64,000 bases of DNA from Salisapilia sapeloensis (GCA_023334545.1 JAADVB010000043.1:1-64000), one strand, 5' to 3'. Positions 10,563 through 21,372 are shown, counted from the stretch's first letter. Numbers and translations: made by a program. Notes: a model not told the origin generated them from the sequence alone.

Positions 10563-11408
10563 TTATGAAAGCGTAGAGATGAGCGAGACTACGAGGATAG
10601 CAACGAGTAGACCAAGACCACTGTACAACATCATTTTCGTGCGAGAGCATGAGCAGAATTTGGTGCGTTTGTCTGCTTCTCGCACCTGTTCCACTGCTGC
10701 GCTCGTATTGTCCTTGGCCTCTTGCGTATTCTCTGCGATCTCAATGACAGCTTCACCCTGATCTTGCACTAGTCCGTCAATCTCCTGGAAGGCAGCATTC
10801 ACTTCTTTCATCTGGTGCGTAATGTGGATAATATCCTCCTCACGTTTTGCTAGATCGTCTTCATCATATAACGTCACATTGGCCTGTGCGTAGATCTGGT
10901 CTTCATTATAATTGGAAAATTCAGGCTTGGCTTTCGATTTGCCGCTCTGATGTGGCGCCGGCTCCTTCGTGCTGGGCAGCATTTCCTCCTGGAAGGAGGA
11001 AGAGGAGCGCCGAATGTCATCAACCGACTGACGCTCGGATTCTGTCAAACGTTTACAAGTATCTTCAAAAATACGGAGCTGGTTCTTGAAATCCGAAGAT
11101 AGCTTTTTCAATTGCGTCCGACGGCGACGTGCTTGCGGTCCGTCAGCATTCCGAGCTGCCTTGGTCAACTCTTGTAACCGGCGTTTAATCTTCGAAACGA
11201 GTTTCTGTCCCTTATCAACTAGTTCCTTTACTTGGTCGTGGTTGGACCGAGTGTCCTGGGGTGTGTTGAAAAGCGACATCTTCTGTGCGATCGACCGCGT
11301 GACCTGATTAAAGCCTGAAATCCCCTTCGACGTCTCCTGCGACAGCTTCTCGAACCGATCGTCCGACATGCCGCCTGGTGAATTCACCGACGTGTACTGG
11401 TCCCCCAT
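10563..11408 (-). CDS. Qa-SNARE (syntaxin 7/Pep12-like)
   Basis: Single exon, 281 residues. The N-terminal half (about 18-135) has the charged amphipathic helices of a syntaxin Habc domain. A Ser-rich linker follows, then a SNARE helix (about 187-249) whose central ionic-layer glutamine is the Q in NAAFQEID. A membrane anchor (about 259-279) ends two residues before the stop. A CSCS cluster just before the anchor may be palmitoylated. Qa-SNAREs drive vesicle fusion at Golgi, endosomes or vacuole. The length and linker fit the endosomal syntaxin 7/12/Pep12 group better than the plasma-membrane one, but the subgroup is inferred. It lies convergent with the Tudor-like gene, with 52 nt between stop codons. 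Confidence 0.9.
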   Translation of the reverse strand: MGDQYTSVNSPGGMSDDRFEKLSQETSKGISGFNQVTRSIAQKMSLFNTPQDTRSNHDQVKELVDKGQKLVSKIKRRLQELTKAARNADGPQARRRRTQLKKLSSDFKNQLRIFEDTCKRLTESERQSVDDIRRSSSSFQEEMLPSTKEPAPHQSGKSKAKPEFSNYNEDQIYAQANVTLYDEDDLAKREEDIIHITHQMKEVNAAFQEIDGLVQDQGEAVIEIAENTQEAKDNTSAAVEQVREADKRTKFCSCSRTKMMLYSGLGLLVAILVVSLISTLS

Positions 11409-11599
11409 GGCGTCTGTGGTGCGCGGATGGAAACAATCGAAGTGGCGATGGGGGAGGAGGCGTCGCGATGGCCAGTTTGACTGACGTCTAGGCGATCATA
11501 TAAACGATTTGTGATTCGTCCGTTTGTGCACTACTTGTGAATGTTTATACAGAGAAAGGGCAGCCACGGTGGATTATAAATATACTTGGTGTCAGAAAG

Positions 11600-13149
11600 A
11601 TGTGTTCGGATTTAGACATGTCTGCGTCAAACATTCGTCGAAAGCAGATACCCACCCGTCCATCAACGGATGCGCCTCCTGTTTTAAGAAGGCTACATGT
11701 GAGTATTCCGGTAAAGAATGTCAGTCGAGTGACGGATATGATACCAGAGTCGCTTGAAGCGGTGCAGCATGAGTACGCGGTCTCGTACTTGGAAAAGTTG
11801 GGTGCTACCATCACACCAGAAAATATTGCGACGGTCTTGGCCAACGTCCCACTGGATAGGTGTCAGCTTTCAATTGATCGGAAATTGAATAGCAATGCCT
11901 ATTCCGAAGAGTTGAATATTAACTTGTACCCTCAACCTTTCAAGGACACGTGTGCACCGAAAAGTGACGACAACAATGAGTAGGCACCTTTTACACAATA
12001 GTAGTACTCTCTGTGCGTATGGTAACTTTACAACGCAGTAGTGAATATGCTATGAAAGATACACTTTCGAAAGAAGTAGTTAACGCACTCGAATCACCAC
12101 AGTTCAAAGTCGGCCACGTATCCATGACATTTGAAGATATGAAGCACAAATATTTGCTACCTTTTCGGACTGCTCACCAAGTAAATGAGACTTTTTTAGC
12201 CCAGTACGCTATGAAGACGGATGCCAAGATACTCCGAGAAGTTGTGACTGCTGATGAACTGCTTATCGAACGAGCAAGGCAGCGACAGCTTGAAAGGAAA
12301 AGGGATTGCAGCGTACCACCGACAGTAACAAGAGAAAGCGTCCAAAGTATCTTGACAAGCTTTTACGCGGTGCTACCCTTTGACGAACTGCAAATGACAC
12401 CTCTACTGCAGGCAGAGTTTCGACAACTTTTACTTTCCAAGGCAGCGATTCAAGTAGCTATCTCGATTGTCAATTATTGCTATACAGATGTGTTCCGGCC
12501 CATCGTATCCGGTACATGTAATAGTCCGAATAACGCTACTACGCATGGCCGTCTTTCGGTGATACTTGACCCATTTAACACCATCAAACGACGACACTGT
12601 CATCGAATTGAAGGTGTTAGGCTCTTTCTTCCTCTATTTGTGCTTGGAACTCGAATTTGCGTCGAAACGGTGCTTCGAAATACCTACCCGCTTAGCTTTG
12701 AACATGATAAAGAGGAGATGCTTGCAACTATGACAAGCGTCGATCGCACTATCTCTACCATTCTCGATCCAGGAGAGCATTTTCGACGCATAAGTGCACT
12801 AGAGAGCTCATGGGAATCCACTTTTGTAATGGCATCTTTTGAATACCAACGTGCCAAACGCAAAGAGAAACTTCAGGATAACTACTATCGAACAAGTGAA
12901 GCCGTGCAGCGGATGCTTCCACACCCTGTCGCTGGTCAATGTCGGAAGATCGTTGCTTGTAAAGGCGGGTCAGCGATTTCGCATTTCGCCCGGTTGCAGC
13001 AACACGAGACCATGTCATCGATACTGCCACCAGCGACGGTCCCACCACGTTCACCAAAGAAAAATGGCAGGGTGAGCGGATTGAAAGAGCAGCTAGAGCT
13101 ATTGAGGATTACAACTAAAAGCAAAACGAATCGAAGAAAGTGTTCGTAA
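11600..13149 (+). CDS. Unknown conserved-looking protein
   Basis: Two exons: 11600-11979 and 12039-13149, about 496 residues. The intron (59 nt, GTAGGC..CGCAG) restores a continuous frame. The ATG at 11600 is the first one in frame; a second at 11621 is also possible. The frame stays open upstream only through a GTG. No domain was recognised. The product is soluble, with alternating helical segments, a hydrophobic helical region around residues 215-275 and a basic C-terminal tail. Its stop is 29 nt from that of the convergent nucleoredoxin-like gene. The function is not assigned. Confidence 0.75.
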
Positions 13150-13178
13150 GATGCTTGTTCTCTTACTACCCGATGGGC

Positions 13179-13628
13179 TTACTTTTCAGCCATGAGTTTA
13201 TCCCAAATAGCTTCGCTATCTTCGCGAAGCATCGCGACGAGGTCGCGACCTTGGGAAGTAATCCTTTCAGCGTCTTCGTCCAAAAAGGCTAAATGTGGAA
13301 TCGTTCGGACGTTAAAGGCAGCACCGAGCTTGGCACGCAGTACTTCCTCTTCAAATGGCACAGAGCAAAAGTCCATTTCTTTGTAGTACTCTTCGTAGGA
13401 CTCTGCCGTGCGGTCCGAGGGCACGAACACGACTTCCATATCCGGATGCGCCGCTTTTAACTCCTTATAAACCGAGTTAAAGATAGGCGTGAACTGGCGG
13501 CATGGCGGACACCAGCTCGCGCTGAAGTAGATGCCAACGAGCTTCTTGTTGTTCAGCACTTCCGTCGTCGCTTTGACACCGGCCTTGGTGCGAAGGACGT
13601 CTCCGAATAGTTTGGTCCAAGCGCTCAT
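13179..13628 (-). CDS. Nucleoredoxin/tryparedoxin-like protein, copy 1
   Basis: 149 residues. It has the thioredoxin-fold active site WCPPC within ASWCPPCRQFTP at about residues 38-50, followed by VPSDRTAESYEEYY, typical of the nucleoredoxin/tryparedoxin group, and a cis-Pro loop (TIPHL). It would act as a cytosolic dithiol-disulfide oxidoreductase. The ATG at 13628 was chosen because the two neighbouring paralogues start at the same place relative to the fold; the frame continues upstream but only from a GTG. It is one of three related genes here and is head to head with copy 2 across 163 nt. Confidence 0.9.
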   Translation of the reverse strand: MSAWTKLFGDVLRTKAGVKATTEVLNNKKLVGIYFSASWCPPCRQFTPIFNSVYKELKAAHPDMEVVFVPSDRTAESYEEYYKEMDFCSVPFEEEVLRAKLGAAFNVRTIPHLAFLDEDAERITSQGRDLVAMLREDSEAIWDKLMAEK

Positions 13629-13791
13629 GACTAATTCTCCAAATCCTGATGCAAACCTAGCTTGGTATAATTTTAAAATTGTGACGTTGTCAAAAGCAGA
13701 TGACTGATATGTCGATGTTAGCGTAAACGAGTCGTGTCGGTCCACTTACCAACAGCCATAAGCCGACTTTGATTCTACTAGCCAAACCATC
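13629..13791. promoter_or_regulatory. Divergent promoter between nucleoredoxin-like copies 1 and 2
   Basis: A 163-nt gap separates two divergent start codons of paralogous genes. Shared control of both is likely from position alone; no element was identified. Confidence 0.4.
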
Positions 13792-14265
13792 ATGAATGCC
13801 CCGTGGAGCGAGATTTTAGGTGCCCAATTGCGCACCAAGAGCGGCGTTAAGCCTACGGACGAGGCTCTTGCCGGCAAGAAAATCGTCGGCATCTACTTCA
13901 GTGCGAGTTGGTGTCCACCGTGCCGTCAGTTCACACCAGTGTTGACGAGCATGTATGATGCTATGGTGCAGGCGCACCCGGACTTTGAGCTCGTGCTCGT
14001 GCCATCCGACCGTACGGCTGAAGCGTACGAGGAATACTATGCCAAAATGGGCTTTTGTTCCGTCCCGTTTGAAGATGAGGAGCGTCGTGCCATGTTGGGC
14101 CAAGCGATGCAAGTGGAAACTATCCCGAAACTCGTCTTCTTCGATGGTAACGTCAACATCATTGGCTCCAACGGCCGTGATGTCGTTGCGGCGCTGGAAG
14201 GTGATGCTGAAAAGGTGTGGGAAGTGCTCACGAATCAACCGACGGACAGCGAAGAGCAGCAATAA
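13792..14265 (+). CDS. Nucleoredoxin/tryparedoxin-like protein, copy 2
   Basis: 157 residues, closely related to copy 1: the same start layout (L-R-T-K-x-G-V-K), active site ASWCPPCRQFTP, VPSDRTAEAYEEYY and FCSVPFE. The cis-Pro loop reads TIPKL. It has an eight-residue acidic, Gln-rich C-terminal extension. The expected role is thiol-disulfide exchange in the cytosol. Copies 1 and 2 look like an inverted duplication; copy 3 is more distant. It ends tail to tail with copy 3 across 124 nt that include a short AG repeat (about 14320-14332). Confidence 0.9.
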   Translation: MNAPWSEILGAQLRTKSGVKPTDEALAGKKIVGIYFSASWCPPCRQFTPVLTSMYDAMVQAHPDFELVLVPSDRTAEAYEEYYAKMGFCSVPFEDEERRAMLGQAMQVETIPKLVFFDGNVNIIGSNGRDVVAALEGDAEKVWEVLTNQPTDSEEQQ

Positions 14266-14389
14266 GTACAAGTAACGCAAAATAGACTTGACATAGACGT
14301 GACAATTACACCCGACTCTCAGAGAGAGAGAGATGTTCAAATGAGAATAAACTACTCGTGTGGAAAGAAATTCCTTGTATTTCAATCTT

Positions 14390-14836
14390 TTATGGAGAAC
14401 TGAGCTTGCTCCAGAGCGTTGGGCAGTCGCCATTGACCTCCACAACGAGGTTCCGTCCATCCTGCGTGATGATCTCGCCCGCTTCGTTGAGGAAAACAAG
14501 GTGTGGGATCGAACGGACGCCAAATTTCGCGCTGAGCTCCGCCTTGGTTTCACGGAACTCAAACGGAAGCGTAAGGAAAGACATCTTCTTGTAGTACTCC
14601 TCGTAGCTGTCTTCATCCCGATCGGCCGTGACAAAGATGATTTCAAATTCCGGATGCTCCTTGACCATTTTCTCATATGTTTCATTCAAAGTGGGGGTGA
14701 AGCCTCGGCACGGAGGGCACCAGCTCGCACTAAAGTATAGCCCGATCACTTTCTTCCCCGCCAAGAGCTCGGACGTGGACTTCTTGCCCTCCTTCGAGCG
14801 CAACGTGTCGCCTAGCATATCCTCGAACGCTCCCAT
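14390..14836 (-). CDS. Nucleoredoxin/tryparedoxin-like protein, copy 3
   Basis: 148 residues from the ATG at 14836. The active site reads ASWCPPCRGFTP (Gly instead of Gln in copies 1 and 2). VTADRDEDSYEEYY and a cis-Pro loop SIPHL follow. The frame is open upstream to about 14923 and would encode a hydrophobic, signal-like stretch, but it begins with TTG, so the ATG that matches its paralogues was preferred. It lies only 98 nt downstream of the stop codon of the ribosomal protein gene on the same strand, so its promoter must be very short or sit inside that gene. Confidence 0.88.
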   Translation of the reverse strand: MGAFEDMLGDTLRSKEGKKSTSELLAGKKVIGLYFSASWCPPCRGFTPTLNETYEKMVKEHPEFEIIFVTADRDEDSYEEYYKKMSFLTLPFEFRETKAELSAKFGVRSIPHLVFLNEAGEIITQDGRNLVVEVNGDCPTLWSKLSSP

Positions 14837-14934
14837 CTTTCTTTTCTGTTTTGTGACAGGACGGACAGCCTGTCTAGTAGGACAAAGCACCAACAGTACA
14901 CACAAAAGAAAAGAAAGCGTCAACGGATCTTTTT

Positions 14935-15607
14935 CTATTCCTCTTTCGGTTCAGACGTCTCGGCGGATGCTTGGGTTTGTCGAGCACGCTTCTTAGTCAA
15001 GTGGCGGTTCAAACGCTTGCTTTCAGGATCAAACTCACGAAGCACGACCGTCAAGTGGCTGTACGGACGGTTTTCAATGCCAGTGTTGCCTTTGCCCATC
15101 GGGCGCATGCGCTTGAGGACAGATCCCTTGTTGACAAAGCACTCGGCAATTTCCAAGTTCGACGGTTCAATGTCATACCGAATATCGGCAAGGTTGACAG
15201 CGTTCTGGACCACCTTCCGAACAACTTCTGCCCGACGCTTACGAGAAAACTTCATCTGAGTCAGCGCGTTTTCAGCTGGTAGACCACGGATCTGGAATTA
15301 ATTTTAAATGCATAGGTCTATTGTCAATATCTTCCTCTTCTTTTTGTCTATTCATAAAGTTTACCTGCTGGGCCAAGTATGTGAGCTTCCGCGGACTGCC
15401 ACGAATGCCCTTCTTCATGGTTTTAATGATACGCGCATCGGCGGCACCAGTGGTTCCGAGGAAGGCGCTTACGGGCTCTTCACTCGCGTCCGAAACGTTG
15501 CTTGTCTCGGTTGCAAATGAAGCGCTCACGCCGGCGCGACTGGCCAGGGCGTTAGTAGTAGGACGCAGCGACAGCGTCGAGAGCTGCGTGCGGCATCGTG
15601 CCAACAT
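14935..15607 (-). CDS. Mitochondrial large-subunit ribosomal protein uL22m
   Basis: Two exons on the minus strand: 15607-15365 and 15291-14935; the intron is 73 nt (GTAAAC..TTCCAG). The product of about 199 residues has a basic, Ser/Ala/Arg-rich presequence at residues 1-50. The uL22 core follows, with SPRKLTYLAQQIRGLPAENA and the later GRAK-like GKGNTGIENRPYSHLTV segment, and the C-terminal tail is Lys/Arg- then Glu-rich. The presequence and divergence point to the mitochondrial form. It takes part in lining the exit tunnel of the large ribosomal subunit. The ATG at 15607 was chosen because the frame further upstream has only a GTG. Confidence 0.88.
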
Positions 15608-18600
15608 GGTCCTAATGTGCGGTGGCTTTATGCGTTTGCCGTCCACGAAGTCAAAGCATACTTAATTCAAGATACAAGGTAGGTACATGATTCGATAAAA
15701 TGCAATGCATTATGGCCAATCAGAACATTAACAATGCTTGTGATGTACTTTGGTATTTGTTTTATAGGTTCGCTATCTACATGCATTTGTGCTTTTATAA
15801 ACAACTATTTAAATTGATAAGTTGCTTAGATACCATACAGTAAGGCGAGTGATTTCTCGCGAATGTGGTATAAATTAATGCATGACGACTACGCACCAGA
15901 TTTCCATCGTCTTGGTTTCGAGTCGCTCCTACGCTGTTTTCTGGCACTCCACCGAATAGAATCAATGTTTTCCTCATAGTGTTTGTGTACATGAAGCACG
16001 GTTTAAACGATTTTTGCTGTCATAGTATCTAGAATGAAGCGCACTGCAAGAACAAACAATTTTATCATTAAACAGTTAATTAAAGCTCTATTTTTTATCG
16101 TGCTTTCGGTACGAACGACTTTAGTAGTTTAAGCGTAAGTCCGCCGTCCAAACGCACTCATATCGACCATCCTGATCAGCAGGATTGGCACCGTGTCATG
16201 CTTTAAAATCAAAAGAAAAGTTGATAACCATTCAGTTCGACAGCGAGTGGTCACATCTTGATTTACTCATCCATACCCTTGACCAGGGATCGGAAGCATG
16301 GTAAACATAAACAAACGTTGACTTCCGCCATTTTGCACTCATAAATAAGATAAGGGAGTGTATCGGCAAAGTCTCGAGTTGTACGGTTGCTATCTGCAAC
16401 TATACCGAATAGTGTACGCAGACTCCTGGTGCTTGCGCTTTCGTCGGACACGTACGACCCTCAACACACGTGCCGTAGTTGACACAAAAGTAGGTCTAAA
16501 ATAACCGACATATGATGAGCATACCGTAACCCACGTGTAATAAATACCTCTGCCCATAGCTTCCGCCTGCAAAGCGTACAACCAATTGATCAGGCGAAGT
16601 CCAGTGTATACGACTACAATCCAGACAAACGATGAAAATACCAGTAAGCACGAGTTGGCTTCTGTAAGCACCAAATATCGGTTAGTCCATCTCGAACGTG
16701 TTCCTCTATTACGGAGAAGTACAACGGAGATGGAGCAGCCCATACCTTCCACATTTCTGAGCCGCCTTCTTGACTGGTGCCAGCCGCGAACACCAAGGCC
16801 ATCGTGCTCGCATAGCTCTACTTTAGCCTCACTGACCATAATTTCTCGTCCTCATACACTTTCACGCATGCCATAAATACCGCTGCACACACTTGAGACG
16901 ATAGCAATGCTTCACAATTTTTACCAAACGCAAAGCTTCGTATTTCCCGAGGTTTGCAAGTGCATCAAACAATTTTCGCTTTATCGAGTACGGAAATCAC
17001 TTGAATGGGCATTTCGATCGCTTCCTTAGATCCTACGAAGCATTTTACGACCTATTTACAAATCAAGTGAGCAAATAGTTTTCCTGAGCGTAGTTTCACT
17101 TTACCTCCGGACGTTATACGCGAGCTCTCCTTTTTAAATCGCTTCTCGAGTTATTTCTACCCGTTCCTCTGGTCCAATTCTGAATTAGGCAAAAATGAAT
17201 GGTCGTGCTCATCCTTCTTCATTTACCATTCTTCGTATGAGCGATTGTATCACGTCGCTTGTTCCTGACATCACAACGGAAGCCTGTTACGTCATGTCTG
17301 CTGTTCGATTCATCAGAACAATACACCGCCTGCTTGTCAAGTGGTCCACTCGCATGTCTCTCATATGTCTCCAACGACAATCCTTGTCGATCAATGATAT
17401 CCTCGAAACGCCGTCTTTTAAAACGACTTAATATTCATGACAGAGGTCATTGACGATCCACCAACAGCTTGTATCGCTCCCATCTCTTGTCATCCAGTCC
17501 AAAAATCATTCCAAGCCCTTCCATGCTAGCCAAATACTGCTTGTCCCGACCGTAGAAGCGCAAACGTCCACTGCCAACACGCTCCCAAAACCCGGTATGC
17601 CAGGTTAAAAGCTCTTACTCATCTTCCCATTCCCTGCTTGAAGATGCGTCTGGAATATTTTTATGGCCCACTTTTTATGCCAACATCGAAGCTCATGGCG
17701 ATTCCGGCGATTGTTCAATTGTCTTGTGGAAGGCATTGAAGCCATATTTCCACTCTTCTCTTCCCTAAAACTTGGAGAAGACCTTGCTCCTGTTTAGCCT
17801 CGAATCCACTATCCCGCGACAGCAGAAAAAGCAGCTGAAGGTTATAATTAGACGACCATAATGTAGGTCTCATTTTTCACCGAGCATGCATGATGGGATG
17901 CAGATAGTCAGATCGGCCGGCAGAAATGCCGCTTCGTGACCTCCTTGTCCTTGCTTCCTTCCAAAAAGCGCTTCCTAAAAAGTATCGATTCCATTCTTCC
18001 GTTCCTGCTGCGCTCCACAGCATCTTCTGGTATTTCCCCCTGATTTATACGAGCAGAACATACCCGACCGTACCGTGTATCAGCGTCGGATCGCCACTTC
18101 CTTGTCCAGGTTTCCATGAAGTCGACGGACGAAGCGTTAACTGCGTTGAAAAGTCGTTTGACCGGCGCTTCGTCACACCGCTCCTTTTTTCGTGACAGTC
18201 ATCACGTCTTTTGCACATTAGCACGACCACCGTTCGCCTTTGCAAATTTAGAAGACAAAATTGCTCTCTCCCTAATTTACAAGGTTAGAAATTGGACTAC
18301 TAATTGCTTATCTATGCACCATTCGGACGGAGAACATACCTAGGTGAAGTGTAAATACATCATTCGAGCGCTGCAATAATTGCCATTCGGGGACATCGAC
18401 GTGTCGCTTCCGCGCGAGTTATGAAAGGAAGCGAAGTAATGGCAGGGAGAGCTGGGGCAAGGTAGATGAGTTAGGATCCAGGAGCCATAATGCCTCGTCA
18501 CATGCCGACCACCGTTTGAAGTTTAGTACCACTCGCCTTCCGGAGTACTTGCACATGTGTACTCAGCCTTCTCTTTCTTTAGTCGCAAACGAAGAAATCC

Positions 18601-20058
18601 GCGCCATGATAAGTCCATTTAAAGTCGCATGCATTCCGCAACACACAAAATTCTCGAGTTTCCATGTGTCCTGTACACAAGCACACAGGAACACCGCTCG
18701 ATATCTTGGACTATGCACGAAATCCACGGATGCAAGGACGGCACTTACTGAAGGACGACGACGCATTCTCTACACTCAGCCGTTGCCATGATTAGAGAAT
18801 AGGATTCATGATTATCATATTGATATAGGTTACCATTGCCAAGTCGGTCATAGTCATTCGCGGTGCCCTGTGCACTCATACTCCCTTCTCATAACCCAAT
18901 GTGTGCATGAAGGCTATATGAGCTTGGAGGAATGGCTGGTCAAATTCCATTCTGACATGCACATCTATCCGTGAGCAGTCACATAGATATGCAGTATCAA
19001 GTACTATAAGACTACACTCGATGTAAAGAAAAGCATGACCAAGTACGTTTCATGCATGATGGCTGACTGCAGAAGAATGAATAAAAGAGATCGAGAAAGG
19101 TCTAGATGATGGAAAACCAGAATTAGTGCCATCTACTGACACTTTAAGATTTATGCTAGGATTTGTGAACGCACAGTCTCCAGAGAATGCATTGCGATTC
19201 ATCGACTTGCGAACTGATGTGTGACTGGCGACGACGCCATCAGAGACTTCACATCGGGGGACGTTGGTGTTTGAAAAGATCGTGATATAACGGGTATCAA
19301 GTCCAGTCTGGCGGGCAAATATCTTGTCTTTTGTATAGAAGCTGCTCTCGGACTGGACTACGACTGTGCACCATGATGAAGCTTCCTGCACACGTTTAAA
19401 AGCTTCAAAGCAAGATTTTCCTACCGTGGTGATATTGAGGGAACAGTGTCCAAGTAAGACGCATCCTGTTCCGCCCAAATGATGAACGACTTGAAATGTA
19501 TGGTAACTTCGCGCACACTGATGAAATGCTCGCTGCTCTCAATGCACCCTCGCAAAGACACGATGGGCAGAACAACGCTCCTACTATCCATCCATTTGGC
19601 GCCGTAAAGTTTACAAAACACATCGAAATTAAAGACTGATTTTTCTCCCTCCTACGTTTCCCGTTGATCGCCACGTCCGTCAAGTTTCGTCTTGATAAAC
19701 CTTGAATACATACAGCCTTGCAAGCTCACAAGAAGACGTTGAATCTGTTACTTTGCCTTGTCTTTATCTTAGAAGCAATGCACATCTAGAATGGAAGGAA
19801 ACAAATAAAGCAAGTAGATGTAAACGATGTATATAATCGATCGAAAATGAAAACAAGACCTAGTCTACTGCCTCCCAACGGGCTAAGTAGGTATCTGTGC
19901 TGCTTTGAGAAAGGTTAGATATGCAAGGATGCAATGAACTAATAGTTGGCGTATTTAGCAAAGCACACTGGTTTGCAACTTGACTTGAACGTGGACGCAC
20001 CTCGCGTAGTCATAAATTTCAGCTCGTCTCCGTCCAAGTGCTCAATTAGTGAACGATC
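15608..20058. other. Gene-poor island with decayed coding relics
   Basis: No intact gene was found in 4.4 kb. Several minus-strand stretches still read like protein but are broken by stops and frame changes: about 16880-16390 (hydrophobic and Cys-containing pieces that splice only with weak sites), about 18250-17200 (see separate entry) and about 19690-19050. A 65-codon minus-strand frame with an ATG at 15992-15990 is also present without recognisable motifs. The composition is more AT-rich than that of the gene blocks. It looks like a graveyard of old genes or transposons. Confidence 0.5.
17200..18250 (-). pseudogene. Decayed coding relic, possibly transposon-derived
   Basis: On the minus strand, coding-like blocks appear in shifting frames: about 18245-18045 and 18117-17908 (overlapping frames), a piece around 17730-17460 with a WERYK-containing end, and about 17420-17215, which reads open for some 65 codons to a stop. 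They are separated by stops and frameshifts rather than by introns with good splice sites. The charged, Trp/Tyr-containing composition resembles transposase-like proteins, but no catalytic motif or family could be named. No terminal repeats or target-site duplication were found by eye. Confidence 0.35.
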
Positions 20059-21372
20059 CTAATCCTCGGTCGAACCGTTGGAGCTACTAGTCTCCGACCT
20101 ACCGTAGTCTTGGAGGCCCATGACACGTAAATGATACGAACACATATCGTTTCGTCGACACGGGCCGCCACAGTTATGGACAGAGCATCGCTTTCCTCCA
20201 CCGTGGTAAGCGCACAAACCACCTCCGCGGTCATTTCGGGAGCAACCTTCCACGGAACAGAAGCGAGATCCGCCATGTAAGGCACAGTACGGTCCCCTCT
20301 GCGTCCCCTTGTCACACCCAGAGTGCGCGCATCGCTTCCCTCCCCCATGCAGGCGACAGTACCCACCTCCTTGGGAACTCTTGCAGCATCCATGCTTCTT
20401 GCAGCGACGACCGCCTCCATGCGCTTTGCACAGCGAGTTCGTCTGCGCCGCCTTGTCACATCCTTCGATGTTGCATCGCTTTCCGCCACCATGCTTGATG
20501 CACCGGTCGTTTCCTTGGCTACTCTTCTCACAGCCATCGACACTGCAACGTTTCCCTCCGCCATGCGAGATGCAGTGGCCTTTCGACCGAGCTCGTTTTA
20601 TGCATCCAGGGATATTGCACAGTCTACGTATGCGCTTCGGACGCTTCAAAGCTTTCTTTGGAGTTGCCTTCGAGTGGACTGTTGGCGATGCACTCGAAGA
20701 CACTGTAGAAGTCGTGGAGGATGGGGAAGTCCCTTGTTTGGCCGGAAGTATAGAATCATCTAATTGATCGGCGATGTCTTGTTCACGCAGGAAATCGTCA
20801 CCGACTTCGTTCAACAGCTCTGTGATCGCTGCATCCGAGTGACTACCTTCCAGCACATCCGGCTGTGGTGGCAATGTCGTGCCCACATCTACGTGCGGAT
20901 CACAGAATGGTTCAAAGAGATCAGCGTTCATCTCGCTTTGTGTCTGGCCTATAGCTTGTTTCGTATCTTGATGAAAGTATGTCGTAGTAGTCTTTGAAAT
21001 GACTCCTACGTCCCGCAAGGAGGGCTCTGTCTTTGGACTTGTGCTGGCAGTCGACTCCATGGACGGCCAATCGTATTTGGCTGAAAATTTTTGCTTGCCT
21101 CCTTCGGCCGCCGGCATATGCCAGATTGGAACTTTTGAGACCATTTCGTTCAAGTTCAGGCTCTCGCCCTCACAACTCGTCGAAGGTACAGCTTGGAGGT
21201 TCATTTGGACCGCCGAGCGATCCTTCTGATCACCCCTATCACGCCCACCGGGCGTCCGCACGGCGAAAGCCTGGAGGAGCTGATCAAGGGTCTCGAGGTC
21301 GTTTTCGACCGTCGTAGGTTGGATCGTATCGGGGTGGTGAGTGGAAGGCGTGATCATAGTTCGTGAAACCAT
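20059..21372 (-). CDS. WRKY19-like zinc-finger array protein
   Basis: Single exon, 437 residues. The N-terminal part (1-240) is acidic, Ser/Thr-rich and probably disordered. A basic bridge (KKALKRPKRIRR) leads into seven tandem repeats at about residues 243-415, each C-x4-C-x9-C-x2-H followed by GGGKR or a close form. The last repeat is degenerate (extra Cys, no GGG). This repeat type is known from oomycete and plant WRKY19-like proteins and is thought to bind zinc. A nuclear or DNA/RNA-binding role is inferred from the basic bridge. The C-terminal tail is Ser-rich. The gene stands alone in a gene-poor island. Repeat units differ in codons, so the array is not a recent expansion. Confidence 0.85.
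   Translation of the reverse strand: MVSRTMITPSTHHPDTIQPTTVENDLETLDQLLQAFAVRTPGGRDRGDQKDRSAVQMNLQAVPSTSCEGESLNLNEMVSKVPIWHMPAAEGGKQKFSAKYDWPSMESTASTSPKTEPSLRDVGVISKTTTTYFHQDTKQAIGQTQSEMNADLFEPFCDPHVDVGTTLPPQPDVLEGSHSDAAITELLNEVGDDFLREQDIADQLDDSILPAKQGTSPSSTTSTVSSSASPTVHSKATPKKALKRPKRIRRLCNIPGCIKRARSKGHCISHGGGKRCSVDGCEKSSQGNDRCIKHGGGKRCNIEGCDKAAQTNSLCKAHGGGRRCKKHGCCKSSQGGGYCRLHGGGKRCAHSGCDKGTQRGPYCALHGGSRFCSVEGCSRNDRGGGLCAYHGGGKRCSVHNCGGPCRRNDMCSYHLRVMGLQDYGRSETSSSNGSTED

Noticed and set aside
13629..13745. N-terminal extension of nucleoredoxin-like copy 1
   Set aside because: The extension begins with GTG and is not matched by the paralogues; the ATG at 13628 aligns with theirs.
14837..14923. 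Signal peptide on nucleoredoxin-like copy 3
   Set aside because: The hydrophobic extension starts at TTG, not ATG, and the paralogues have none.
16390..16880. A membrane protein gene on the minus strand
   Set aside because: Hydrophobic pieces exist, but the pieces only join with weak splice sites in conflicting phases, so it is treated as a relic.
20309..20767. Plus-strand open frames over the zinc-finger array
   Set aside because: They arise as the antisense of the repeated Cys/His/Gly codons; the minus-strand frame is full length and motif-perfect.
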